From Dichetophora obliterata (taxonomy: Eukaryota > Arthropoda > Insecta > Diptera > Sciomyzidae): a DNA stretch of 64,000 nucleotides. The notes under the pieces are model-generated. The model did no database searches and had not been told where the DNA came from. It was given only the letters and a program-made list of their open reading frames with translations. The stretch is from positions 18,173,536-18,237,535 of the forward strand of contig OY986440.1 of assembly GCA_963920525.1 (NCBI GenBank). The letters are read 5' to 3'. Positions 1 through 10,145 of this stretch are shown piece by piece (the stretch's first letter is position 1; every line of letters starts with the position of its first letter). The position numbers and the translations under genes are program-made.

Positions 1-2352
1 GTGAAGTTAGTGCGAAAAAACAAATGATTTGAAGCAGATATGGGTCGTCCCGAGCCTATATAGTTTACGGAACAATGTTCACAGTCGGACATAGTTTCAA
101 TCGTTTCTTGAATTAATTTTTAGCATGTCCAAACAGTTCCAGTTGCAATGATTTTTTTTTAAAGTAAGTAATATGAACTGACATCTCTTTCACACATATT
201 ACGGCTTACATGAATTTTGTGATGTGCAAATATGATGTTTATGAGCAAACGAAAGAACTGATATATGACATGGTGAGATGACATTTTGTCGTTCTTGTTG
301 TGTGCAGTGCTCTGTTTATTTCGTTTTCAACATGCTTTCATTCAATCAAATGAACTGGCAGAACTAGATACTTGCAAACATGTTAAAATCGAAATAAACG
401 AAACTATTAGAAGATATATCGTCGTTCTTGTTATGCAAATTGTTTTGTTCATTTAGATTGAACATTCAAACAGGCGGAACTAGATAGTTTCGGGACATTT
501 TTTGCTTCAGAGACAACTGCTACATACGAACATGTTTAAATAATTAAAATATGTAGAGTAAATTTGTAGACAATGAATGAAGAATATGGTTTTTTATATT
601 ATGCATATGAGTATCGCATTTATGAAGAGTTGATTTAATAATATTTATTCATATCCTAGCAGATTTTCTTATCAATTTAATACACAAACATATGTGTTCC
701 TTCCACAGTTCAAAGGAACTACATAGCTCCGCTGTAACTATAAAAGAAACGTTCCATGTTCGTTCCGACCCCGGAACTGTTTAGCACAAGCCTAATTTGA
801 AGCCATCTTCAAGTACACTTACGCAGGGCTTTACTGCCAACGAACAAAATGTGAAAGAGAGTAAATTGACGTCAATTCTTGGTAATTCCCTTTTGAATTT
901 CCTCCCCTCTCACGTTGATGTCCTCGTCTTTCATCCACAAAGGTAAGACTTGACCGTCAAGTCTTGACGAGTATAAGCGGGAACATTGATCGTCGTACAA
1001 GCGAACATCGTGTAATATGGGCATTGAACACATTTTTACAGAAAAAACAACAAAACTTATTTGGATTCGTTATCGATTGTCCTGCTTAGCAGAGGGGTGG
1101 AAAAGTTTCGGCAGCAGAAAAATTGAGCATTCAACGTTGCTTGCAAACAAAAATGCATGCGCGTAGTTTGATCTGGGGGACACAAAGAGATTATCACAAT
1201 GAAAGATTATCAAAAGAAATTGAAATGAAAATAAAAAGAATTAAATTTTAAGTATTTACATATTCATATTAACTCAAGCTATAGATTTATTAGTATTTGT
1301 TTAGTTAAAAAAATAGTTTTAACTAAAACTTGATTGAGGCATAGCTTTTTAAAGTTGGAGTAAAGTAGGAGGAATCGTCACAGTATTACGATTTTTTAAG
1401 TTTCTTTACTTTGATACTGATTTTAAAACTCAAGCAAGTGTTAAATTTTTTTACCATTGAAATTTTTGGTTTTTTTAAAATATATTTTAGAAGATTATGT
1501 ATTTTCTCTTATGTTCGTTTAAAAAAGATTCGTATCTTTTCACATTTACTTTTCTCTATATATTTAAAATAAAATATATTTTAAGATTTTTATAGCTAGA
1601 AATCATAGTTTCTTCAAACTTACATACATATATATATCAGCTTTATTGAATTCTGAGCGCATAGCTCACTGAGCGCTCTCTGAGCGTAACTTTTCACATG
1701 TGCACAAAACTCACAACAGTAGAGAACATAATTCAGTCGTTCGCTGACGGTGATGATGTGAAGACCTATGTCGGAAATTTTATGTACACTCTTAAAAACC
1801 AACTTTTTCGTTTGTAGATTCATAATTCTTTTGCATATATTTTTTATTTTATTAAGATTTATTATAATTCATATATATTGCACATTAAGATTCTTTGCAC
1901 TATTTTTCACATTATTTGTATTCATTAATATTTTGATACTTAAATATTTGAAATTTTGATTATAGTTTTAATGATTCGTATATATTAGGATTTAATAATA
2001 TTAAAACAAAAACAAAACACCTGAAAAACAACGTTTGAGTCTTGATCGGAATGTGACTTCTGTTCTTCAGAGAACCTTTCTTGGAAGCAGAATGTGTAAT
2101 TTTCCACTGCAAGCAAATTAATATAATTTCTTTACTTAGAAGAAAATGCTGGAGAAATAATGATATGGAAGAAATAGTAAACAATACCGATGACTAAAAA
2201 TAAAATCTAAACACATATTACAGTATTTGTGGGAGCATAAACATACAAACTTGAAAATCTAGATAATTGTGACAACTATTTCGCTCAGTGTGCGCTATTT
2301 GAGAGCGCACCAATACTAACAAGACAAAATAAAATGTGACTGTGTTAGAATG
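1..2352. other. AT-rich non-coding stretch, nothing recognised
   Basis: Only short AT-biased open frames with no recognisable motif. Repeated words such as GAACTAGATA and TTCGGGAC near the left edge, and GAGCGC boxes near 1655-1700 and 2290-2315, suggest decayed repeats but give no clear element ends. Confidence 0.5.
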
Positions 2353-2358
2353 CCCAGC

Positions 2359-2684
2359 CCATGATACAATTATTTGACAAGGTAGCCGCGTAGACTGGCT
2401 TTTTTTTCACGAGCGGCGATGGGTAGTTGTCAAAATTAGCTGTTTATGCAATTAATCAAAGAAAAGTAAAAAAATAAGTGACGAATTAAGCATAGCTAGT
2501 CAACTGCAACAAACTAAAAACATTTCAATCAACTTCGCGAATAAATTTAATGAATCAAAGATAAGTTAAAAATAAGCACATTGCTAGTCAACAGCAGCAA
2601 ACTACAACATTCTTTAGCTGTTTTTGACAACTACCAATCGCCAAAAAACTGTCACGGCTACCTTGTCAAAAAATTGTATCATGG
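2359..2684. mobile_element. MITE, 326 bp, termini CCATGATACAATT
   Basis: Terminal inverted repeats starting CCATGATACAATT and continuing through TTTGACAAGGTAGCCG with one or two mismatches. The flanks share CCCAGC (2353-2358 and 2685-2690), a probable 6-bp target-site duplication. Internal sequence is AT-rich without coding potential. Superfamily not assigned. Confidence 0.75.
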
Positions 2685-2690
2685 CCCAGC

Positions 2691-4390
2691 CCTGCTCTAG
2701 GGGGACACCATTTTGAATTAATCAAGGTGATTTAAGCCAAATCGAAAAACTTCTCTTTGTTGTTCACAAAAATGAAATGTGGCACAGAAAATGTAGCTAT
2801 ATCTATGAAGCGCGTTCAATTTAAGGTAGCTAATCCCGTTTACATTGGAACGCAGTGGTATATATATCGCTATATATTGGTGTTTATTGTCATATCAGAG
2901 TTAGATAATTTTTAATAAAAATCACATTTGAAAAACTTATAGTTCGTAAAGCTATTCTTTTTTTGAACCGTTCCTTTCCTATCATAAAGAAAAACGCGGC
3001 AAGATATCTCTAGTTTTACGCAACCGATTTGATGGCAGTCCGTCGTTATTTAATAGTTAAGTCACTAAAACATATTTTAGGATTTTTAAATTGGACCGAA
3101 TGAAACATTCGACCGGGTGTCTTAAGAATTTAAAATATTGATTTTTTGACCAAATGGTTATAGCCTAGATTATATTGTTGGAAAAGTACTTTGGATCAAA
3201 ATATCTTGACGCTTCTTAAGAAGCAGTGTTTTTTTACGCCTTCTAGTAGTGGAAAAAAAATGTTAATTTGGAAACAAAAATCCTATTTCAGAATATTGCT
3301 TTTTATATAAAAAAATGTCTATAAACTTAAGTCAAAATTCCAACGCTACACGTCATCTTAAGTTGTGCAAGAATGCGAGTAGGGATGGCAAGAATCATAA
3401 TATGATTAATCGAAAAAAATAATGATATTCTTTGGAGTCTGAATTCTTAATCTACTTCATTGAATTGAATAATTATTATTGAAAAGAATTATTGTTGTAG
3501 TTGTTGTTTCTTTGGAAAGATTCGTTAGAACAATTAATTGTTCTAACTTTGACCTTAAGCTCAATAAACGATTTTAAACTATCAAACAACTAGAATTTGT
3601 ATTTGAAATCAAGTATGATTTAAACTATCGAACATTTAGAATTTGTATTTAAATCATATTAAATCAACATAATTATTGAAAATATTTAAAGTGAATGGGA
3701 GACAGATGCCCCACCATCTCTCTGTATTCTGGACTTGCTAAACGTGAACTCTGCATTAAATTTTTATTTTTTTTTTATATTTGAATTGAATTTTTTTTAA
3801 TAAATTTTTCTGTGGTTTCTTCAGAAATGTTAGTTTTAATCTAGACAAATTGAATTAGTAGCCCAAAATGATGATAAAGAGGATAATTTTTGCACCAAAT
3901 TTTGGCATTCAGAAGCGTGAACATTTCGCAAACGTGAACTCTCTTGGTTTTAATTAGTTCACGTTATCGCGAGTGCACTGTTCTTATACAGAGTTGCCCG
4001 CAATAATTCATAAAAAAACACAATACAATGATTATGTTTTCAATTTAGGGATATTCTTTAAGTACAAACGGCTTGTTTTTTTTAAAATATGTTGATTTTT
4101 TGATGTCATTGAGAAGAGAAATCAATAAATTACAAAATTGATTAAAACATCAAATTTGATTTATTACGTCAAATTCCGAGAAAATTGCGATCAAACTTGA
4201 AATTTCGTAGTTTCAATGGATTGATTTCATCTTCACACGAGCACAGCTCGGTAATGGATAGGTCGAGTGGATTGGTTGGTACGCCGTCAAAAAGGTCAAT
4301 GAATTGCCTTTCAAATGAGTTCTTAAAACAAGTTTTTCGTGAATTAGTTTTTCTGCTTATAACAATAATGTGCATAAAAGTCATAAAATA
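2691..4390. other. AT-rich stretch with repeat fragments
   Basis: No gene seen. 2700-2830 resembles parts of 26830-27090 (shared words such as GCCAAATCGAAAAACTT and TTTGTTGTTCAC), so it is a fragment of a dispersed repeat. 3494-3645 is a repeat also present inverted at the far right end. Confidence 0.5.
3494..3645 (+). repeat. Dispersed repeat, copy 1 (inverted copy at 63800-63958)
   Basis: About 150 bp matching the reverse complement of 63800-63958, including a 22-bp perfect palindrome (3525-3546, core ACAATTAATTGT) and a GTTGTT-rich end that corresponds to the AAC microsatellite of the other copy. A mobile element of unknown class. Confidence 0.75.
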
Positions 4391-4555
4391 GGGTCCGTTC
4401 GGAAATGTATCACGATTTGCAGTATGCGTGAATCCAAATTGCAGCGTGAATTTTTTTGATGCGAATGATGAGTGACGCTTGATAGAAAAATTAACATAAA
4501 TTAACAAATTAACTTGATAGAAAATGCTCATCATGATGCATTTCCGAACAGACCC
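4391..4555. mobile_element. Short MITE, 165 bp, termini GGGTC(C/T)GTTCGGAAATG
   Basis: Inverted ends GGGTCCGTTCGGAAATGTAT and its near-complement ATGCATTTCCGAACAGACCC. Both flanks carry ATA, possibly a 3-bp target-site duplication. No coding capacity. Confidence 0.75.
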
Positions 4556-5524
4556 ATAATTATTAATCCTGCAACTCCTAAGGGTGTGAAAATTTTGTGT
4601 GTGTGAGACCCCCTCCCCTCCCATACGATTTTTTGTTTAATTTTATTAACTTGCAGTCTTCAAGAAACTTTGGGGCGTTAATCGCCCTGATAGTGCAAGC
4701 GTGAGTCCGCATCTGCTTTTGGCATATATTACTGCTGCAAAGGGAGAGAAGATATTCGAGTGCGAAAACACTCAGTAACGTCCTTGTAAATTTTCGAAAG
4801 TAGTTCAGTCAGTCGAAGATAACAATTTTCAGTTCGACACTGTTTTTTATTTTTTCGTGGTGAAGTCACACCAATAACATTCTTTTAATTAAAAATTGAT
4901 TTTGTTTTTAATCTTTTGAAAGTGTTTGTTTGCCCTCTTAAAGGACATGCAATCAAAGTTTGTGTTTTCAACCAAAATACGTATTAAAAGTGCATTACAG
5001 TTAAGAGCTTAGAATAATAACGTAAGCAAAATATTTTAATATACATTAAAAAAAAATAATCTCAAAATATGTTAAACTAACCTATATGTAGCAGAAATAA
5101 CGCATTCCTAGAATTAATACTAAAAATATGAAACTGAAACTCACAAAAGTGAGTGACCAAGATTTATTATATTGTAAGCCGAACACAATTTCATAACATG
5201 GCCCAATTAGAACGTTCCTGCAAATGTTGATCACAAAACGAACTCTAAACCTATCAAGTCATCTGCTATGATTGACATCCAGCCTAAGAACAACAACAAC
5301 AACTCAAATTTGTCAATCCGAAATTAGACTTCTTGTTTTTTATTCTCATAACAAACATTTAAGTATTCTTGTAAACATGTCTGTGCAATTCGTAAAAATT
5401 CAGTTCCGTTTCTAAATAACTAAATAATTAGTAGTGAACGTTGCAGTTATAAACGGTTTCATGAATTGTTGATTCATTAAGAAAACGTTCCGTATTAAAA
5501 CAAACTATTTTCGTATTTGTTTAA
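4556..5524. other. Non-coding stretch, nothing recognised
   Basis: No recognisable gene or clear element boundaries. Confidence 0.45.
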
Positions 5525-5782
5525 CCCTTAAATTAGACACCAGGTCTGTGGGACCAACACAAATTTATTTTTATTATTCAATTAAAAATTCACTTCAATT
5601 CAATTAAAAATAATTCACAAAATTCTTGCTAAATGGGAATAAAAAAAACTTCATTGAAGATGTTCTTAAAAAAACAGCATGAATTTCTAACTCAATTTGA
5701 TTTTTTTAGCATATTAAGTTGGTGTGGTCCGTGGGACCAGATGTACTGTTAGTGCTGTTTTTTTAGGTGTCCCAGTTAAGGG
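5525..5782. mobile_element. piggyBac-like MITE, 258 bp, TTAA target
   Basis: Begins CCCTTAAATTAGACACC and ends GGTGTCCCAGTTAAGGG, with TTAA directly on both sides (5521-5524 and 5783-5786). TTAA duplication with CCC/GGG termini is the established signature of the piggyBac superfamily. A subterminal GTGGGACCA word occurs near both ends. Non-autonomous: no transposase frame. Confidence 0.8.
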
Positions 5783-5875
5783 TTAAGCAGTATTCACCGA
5801 TTAACTTCACAGAGAAAAGGTAATAGATCGCTTCAGCACTGACAAAAAACTTGCCCATACAAAAAGTGGTTTTTT

Positions 5876-5950
5876 GCTAAAGCTTAGTATGCTGTAGGAA
5901 CGAAAATTTTTAGGCATTTAATTCTACACGCGAAATTTTAGTGTAGACTC
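5876..5950 (+). repeat. Fragment of the GCTTAGTATGCTGTAGGAACG element
   Basis: Matches, in reverse complement, the right end of the element at 41309-43590: shared GCTTAGTATGCTGTAGGAAC, then an ACGCGAAA box and a TGTAGA(G/C)TCAA box. Here it is cut off at its inner side by the Harbinger-like element that begins at 5959. Confidence 0.65.
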
Positions 5951-5958
5951 AACACTAA

Positions 5959-6412
5959 AGGCCCAGTTATAATAGACGTAACGTAATGTGGTCTAATGTC
6001 AGTTGAGCAGTGCGTTCTTTCACTTATTGTTTCAAACAATATTTTCTTATACAAGTGATTATAATAAACGTAACGAAATGTAACGGGACGTAAAGATCCG
6101 TTGAATTTCGATTTCTACGTTACTTAACATTACGTCTGTTCAACTAAACATTGAGGTTAGATTCGATTATTGCGCTATTTTATATTGTTGAACTAAGCTT
6201 TTTGTTGAGTTTTCATTGTTAATGTGATATTTCTATATATCTACAGCTATGGATGACGAAGTTTTAATTGAACTTGTACGGGAACGTGCAATTACTTACG
6301 ATAAAAAACTGCCTGGCTACTGCCTATTATTATTGCTACAACGTTTTCTTACATTACGATGACAGTTGACAACATTTTGTTACTTTACATTACGACTATT
6401 ATAATTCTACCT
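5959..6412 (+). mobile_element. PIF/Harbinger-like MITE with MADF gene scrap
   Basis: 454-bp element with ends AGGCCCAGTTATAATAGACG and (reverse complement) AGGTAGAATTATAATAGTCG, flanked by TAA on both sides. A 3-bp TWA duplication is typical of PIF/Harbinger. Internally, at 6249-6321, an ATG follows a TATCTACAG acceptor-like sequence and reads MDDEVLIELVRERAITYDKK, resembling the start of MADF domains (LIELVRExxxLYDK) carried by the accessory protein of some Harbinger elements. The frame soon runs out, so this is an internally deleted derivative of an autonomous element. Confidence 0.7.
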
Positions 6413-6743
6413 TAACACATACTTACTATAACCTGTTTGTTGAATGTGTTAGTTGAACATTATTTTTAAATGTCAAATTTCCACGCCAATTAAATGTACC
6501 GACATATAAAAGACAGCGAAATTTTGACATTTTAACTCGCCAACAGTGGTTGTGAACTTGGCTGCACTGCACAAATTTTTCATTCAACAGCGTACTAATG
6601 GCCCAAAATATACTGTAGTGCTCAGTCTACGTGAAACCGGGTTTCTTAGGCAAGGAAGGTGAGGGCAGACCACGCGAGGTGCGCGAAATTTCACTCACAA
6701 AAAAATCTGTAGTGACGATGGACTGACCTCATTTATATAATAA

Positions 6744-7813
6744 TGCCTCATTTACACGGGCGACATGTTTGTAATTTTTTACATCATTAAGTGCCATTAT
6801 CGTGTAAATGATGTTATTTTGATTCATTATTTTAGTCATAAAATAATGATTAAAATCAGATGTCATTAGTTTTTCACTTAAATGACATCGTGTAAACCAG
6901 TCTACTCTCATAGTGACCAACTTAAAGGTAAAATGGAAAATTTCATTCTTTACTGACAGAGTGCGTTGAACTGTTTCTAGAAATTTAACTGTTTGCTTAA
7001 AAATGGACTGATTAGTATAAATTTAAAGAGTTTAAAGAATATAATAATCATAATCAATATTTAATCTCATTTCTTTTTTTAAGTGAATCCAGCCAGTATT
7101 TTTCAGAAGATGAACTTTCTTCTGCAGCGTTGTTCTTCCTCCTCGTCCTCTTCAATTAATAAATATGCTGAATAAGCAACAGCTTTTATTTTGTTGTCTG
7201 CCATTTGTAAAATAATTTTTAACTTCTTTGCTTTGTCAGTATTTGATAATTATAAATTTTGTCATTCATGTAAACGCCTACTTTGCTGGTCAAATCATTG
7301 GCCGCATTCAGCGCAGACAACTGTTGTGAACTGTAATGGTAGCGCTACCTTAGTTCACGATGTTTTTCTCTGAATGTGTTGCTACTCTACACGTCAGAAG
7401 TTAGATTCAATTTAATTGGTATGTAAATTTAATTCAATTGCAAAGGTTTCTTACTTAAATTTACTGCGTTCTTTCTGCGTTTATTAATTTAACAGCGTCA
7501 ATAATAGCATCTGACAGCTAAGCAAACAGTTGTGTTCATGTAGCATAGAATTTGTTCGCTCGATTAAAAGGCGTTCGCTACTTTATCAGTTTTAGTTAGC
7601 GCTACCAAGTTGTACCATTCAGCGAATTTTTACACAACAGTTGTCTGCGCTGAATGCGGCCATTATGAATTTGAAAGTTGTCAAAATATAATGAAACGTA
7701 GTGACAAAGCTCTGGGCAAGTCACTTTTTTGTGCCGTCTAAATAGCACCGTCATTATGATATGTCATCAAGTCATTATTAAAGTCAGTAAATGTCACTCG
7801 TGTAAATGAGGCA
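6744..7813. mobile_element. Harbinger-like non-autonomous element, 1070 bp
   Basis: Ends TGCCTCATTTACACGGGCGA and (reverse complement) TGCCTCATTTACACGAGTGA, flanked by TAA at 6741-6743 and 7814-7816. The 3-bp TAA duplication suggests PIF/Harbinger. No transposase frame. A smaller MITE (7300-7661) is inserted inside. Confidence 0.7.
7300..7661. mobile_element. MITE, 362 bp, GGCCGCATTCAGCG ends, nested
   Basis: Near-perfect terminal inverted repeats of about 29 bp starting GGCCGCATTCAGCGCAGACA, lying inside the 6744-7813 element. Flanked by ATT on each side. A related end sequence, with TTCGCTGAATGCGGCC, is present at 46010-46093. Non-coding. Confidence 0.75.
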
Positions 7814-7893
7814 TAAGCGAAGTAATCATATTTTATTTAGGGGATGCCTACACCAATACAATCAAACACAGTTCATGTACACAAAATAAAACT

Positions 7894-8005
7894 GGGGCCG
7901 AATTACAGCATCCGTGATCGAGCAAAATTACGAAGAGCACGACGAGATAAGTGCCTACCAATCTTGTACAATTTTGCTCGATCACGGATGCTGTAATTCG
8001 GCCCC
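7894..8005. mobile_element. Hairpin MITE, 112 bp
   Basis: Arms of about 36 bp beginning GGGGCCGAATTACAGCATCC, perfectly complementary over most of their length, around a 40-bp loop that contains further short complementarity. Close in design to the neighbouring 8095-8234 element. Confidence 0.7.
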
Positions 8006-8094
8006 TGGTTTTACGCAGGCTGACCAGTACAGTGTGTTTTTGAATAACTGACTGCTCACGCAGCCTGAGCACTTCAGTGTATTTTGGGCCAATG

Positions 8095-8234
8095 GGCCGA
8101 ATAAATGACACAAATATTTGCACAATTCGAAGAGGAGAAAGTTTGTGTAAATATCAAAATCATTTTGATTTTTACGCAACAGTTGCACAAACCGGCCACA
8201 GACGGCACAAATAAATTGTGTCGTTTATTCGGCC
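8095..8234. mobile_element. MITE, 140 bp, GGCCGAATAAA ends
   Basis: Inverted ends GGCCGAATAAATGACACAAA versus GGCCGAATAAACGACACAAT, about 26 bp. Shares the GGCCGAAT start with the hairpin element just upstream, so the two may be one family. Confidence 0.65.
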
Positions 8235-8464
8235 AATAACCAACGAAAAAAAAATGTCGCTACCTTTTCGCTGTCAAAAATGCAATGCATTTCTTACGGA
8301 ACATTTCTATTCGCTTTTACAACATACTAAGCTTAAAAAGGCTCTTTTTGAAAATCCTTTCATGGAGGGTGCAACAATGAGCCAATCAATATTTTAGACC
8401 GAGTTTATTAAACACTTTTTTTTATGGAGACCAACCCGACCTAATGTACATGCTTATTATACTA

Positions 8465-8986
8465 CAGGGTCCGCCATCTAACGTTTTTTTTTCAACTAGT
8501 GCTTATTTCGTGAATGGTAACACTTAGCTCATGTTTGATTTGACAGATAATTAGTTTTATCCTTCCGCTGATATAAATACAACGCTGGGAAATATTGCGA
8601 CATTACTTTGAAAATCATGGTAATGTTGCAGAATGTGTGCGAAAATTTCGTATGGATTTTGGAAGAAGAGAAGCACCGTCAGCTCCGTATGTTCGTTACC
8701 TTGTGAAAAAAGTGAAAGAAACTCGCATCCTCATCGATAAACCAAAGCGTGAAAATCCAAAAACAGTGCGTACACCCGAGAATATTGCAGAAAGTGTGCG
8801 CGAAGCGCCATCAACATCAATTCACCGTCGTTCTCAACAATTGAACATTTCGGAGACATCATTTAGACGAATTTTGCATAAAGACCTTGGTATGACGCCA
8901 TACAAAGTCCAATTAGTTCAGGAGTTAAAGCCAACTGACCACCCAATGCGTTTTTTTCAAAAAAAAAAGTTATTTGGCGGACCCTT
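8465..8986 (+). mobile_element. Tc1/mariner (IS630-like) element, internally deleted
   Basis: 522-bp element with terminal inverted repeats (A/C)AGGGTCCGCCA and TA on both sides (8463-8464, 8987-8988), the Tc1/mariner target. It encodes the N-terminal helix-turn-helix part of a transposase (see 8595-8999). The catalytic DDE/DDD region is missing: the frame jumps from DHPMRF to the right inverted repeat, so this is a deletion derivative. Confidence 0.8.
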
Positions 8987-8999
8987 TATAACTAGATGA
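8595..8999 (+). pseudogene. Tc1/mariner transposase N-terminal fragment
   Basis: An open frame reads MRHYFENHGNVAECVRKFRM (winged/HTH DNA-binding part), a basic linker KPKRENPKTVRTPENIAESV, then a second HTH-like block, SIHRRSQQLNISETSFRRIL, followed by HKDLGMTPYKVQLVQELKP. The HRRSQQL...RRIL(H/R)KDLG...YK(V/I)QLVQELKP pattern is known from insect Tc1/mariner superfamily (IS630-like) transposases. About 120 residues remain of roughly 340. No catalytic triad is present, so it is inactive. It lies wholly within the 8465-8986 element apart from the last few codons, which read through the right inverted repeat. Confidence 0.8.
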
Positions 9000-9114
9000 C
9001 CTGACAGACGTTAAAAATATGGGCAAAAGTTTTTATGCTATATTGCGTATATATATCAAATAACTTGACCACAATGTCACCTAGCGGATCGTAATATCCT
9101 AGCTATGAACCATT

Positions 9115-9846
9115 GGCCCGTATAAATAAAAAGTAGTATCTTCAGTAATTGGTAGTAACTACCAACAAGTAAAGTGCTACAAAAAAGTTTGGATTTGGTA
9201 TGAATAAAAATTTTGTTCGAACTTAGAAGACTACTAATTTCGAAAGTAGCTCATACTAAAAAATTTTATGTATGTTCGTCGCAGCTGGTTAATTTTAGCA
9301 GGGGTATTCACGACTTGCCTGCGCAGTTGAGGACTTGTGCAGTCGTGCAGTTTGGTTTTCGTGAACACACCACTATCACTTTTTCAAAGCTGTCAAAATT
9401 TTCAATGTGCACAAGTGCATAACTGCTCAAGTCCTCAAGTTTTTCACGTAAGAAAATCCCTTAATAAAGTGAATACCCTTAATAAAGTGAATCTGAAGAG
9501 CACTTTAAAATTGGCAATAGCCGATTGCCATGTTTGTAGTTTGCTTCTACTTCAAAAAATCTTCTTTTTGCCTGCCCAAATAAATAACAAATTAAACAAA
9601 TTCAATGGATTTCATACACATAAATAATTTACTACAAACTTATATTATGCCTTTGTGCTCACTACTCAAAACCAGAAGCAACCACTACTTTTATTCACAC
9701 CAATCCGGCTAATTAGTAGCAAGATCGAAACAGCTGATTCTTGTTGTGTGGCAAAGAGCACTTTTTTCATATAAACTAACTACTTTTGAAGGTTTCTCTT
9801 TTTGAATTGTAGTAAAGACGAATCTGCTACTTTTATTCATACGGGC
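9115..9846. mobile_element. Element with GGCCCGTAT(G/A)AATAAAA inverted ends
   Basis: Left end GGCCCGTATAAATAAAAAGT and right end complementary (ACTTTTATTCATACGGGCC with a few differences). ATT stands on both flanks, as for the GGCC-ended MITE at 7300-7661. Contains the AGGGGTATTCACGA-type sequence at about 9301-9478. Its right terminus is also part of the long arm of the fold-back element starting at 9816, so the boundary between them is uncertain. Confidence 0.55.
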
Positions 9847-10145
9847 CATTGTCTCGACGAAACAAATATATTGTTCACACATGACCTCAATCGCTCAAAT
9901 AGTTTACATTTTAATTTAATATTGTTGATATGAAAATTATTTACCGGCAAAACTACATTTTCGTAAACATCTGCACCTCAGCGCCACCTATCCGATTCTT
10001 TTTGTTTATATATTATATGGTGTAAATTTGAGCCAAATGGGTCCATAAATTAAAATGTAAAAAAACTACACTAGCGCCACCTAGTTTACATTTAATTTAC
10101 ATTTTAATTTATGGACCGATTTGGCTTAAATTTACACCATATAAT

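Noticed and set aside
4169..4624. 151-codon minus-strand frame
   Set aside because: Overlaps a MITE (4391-4555) and shows no recognisable motif.
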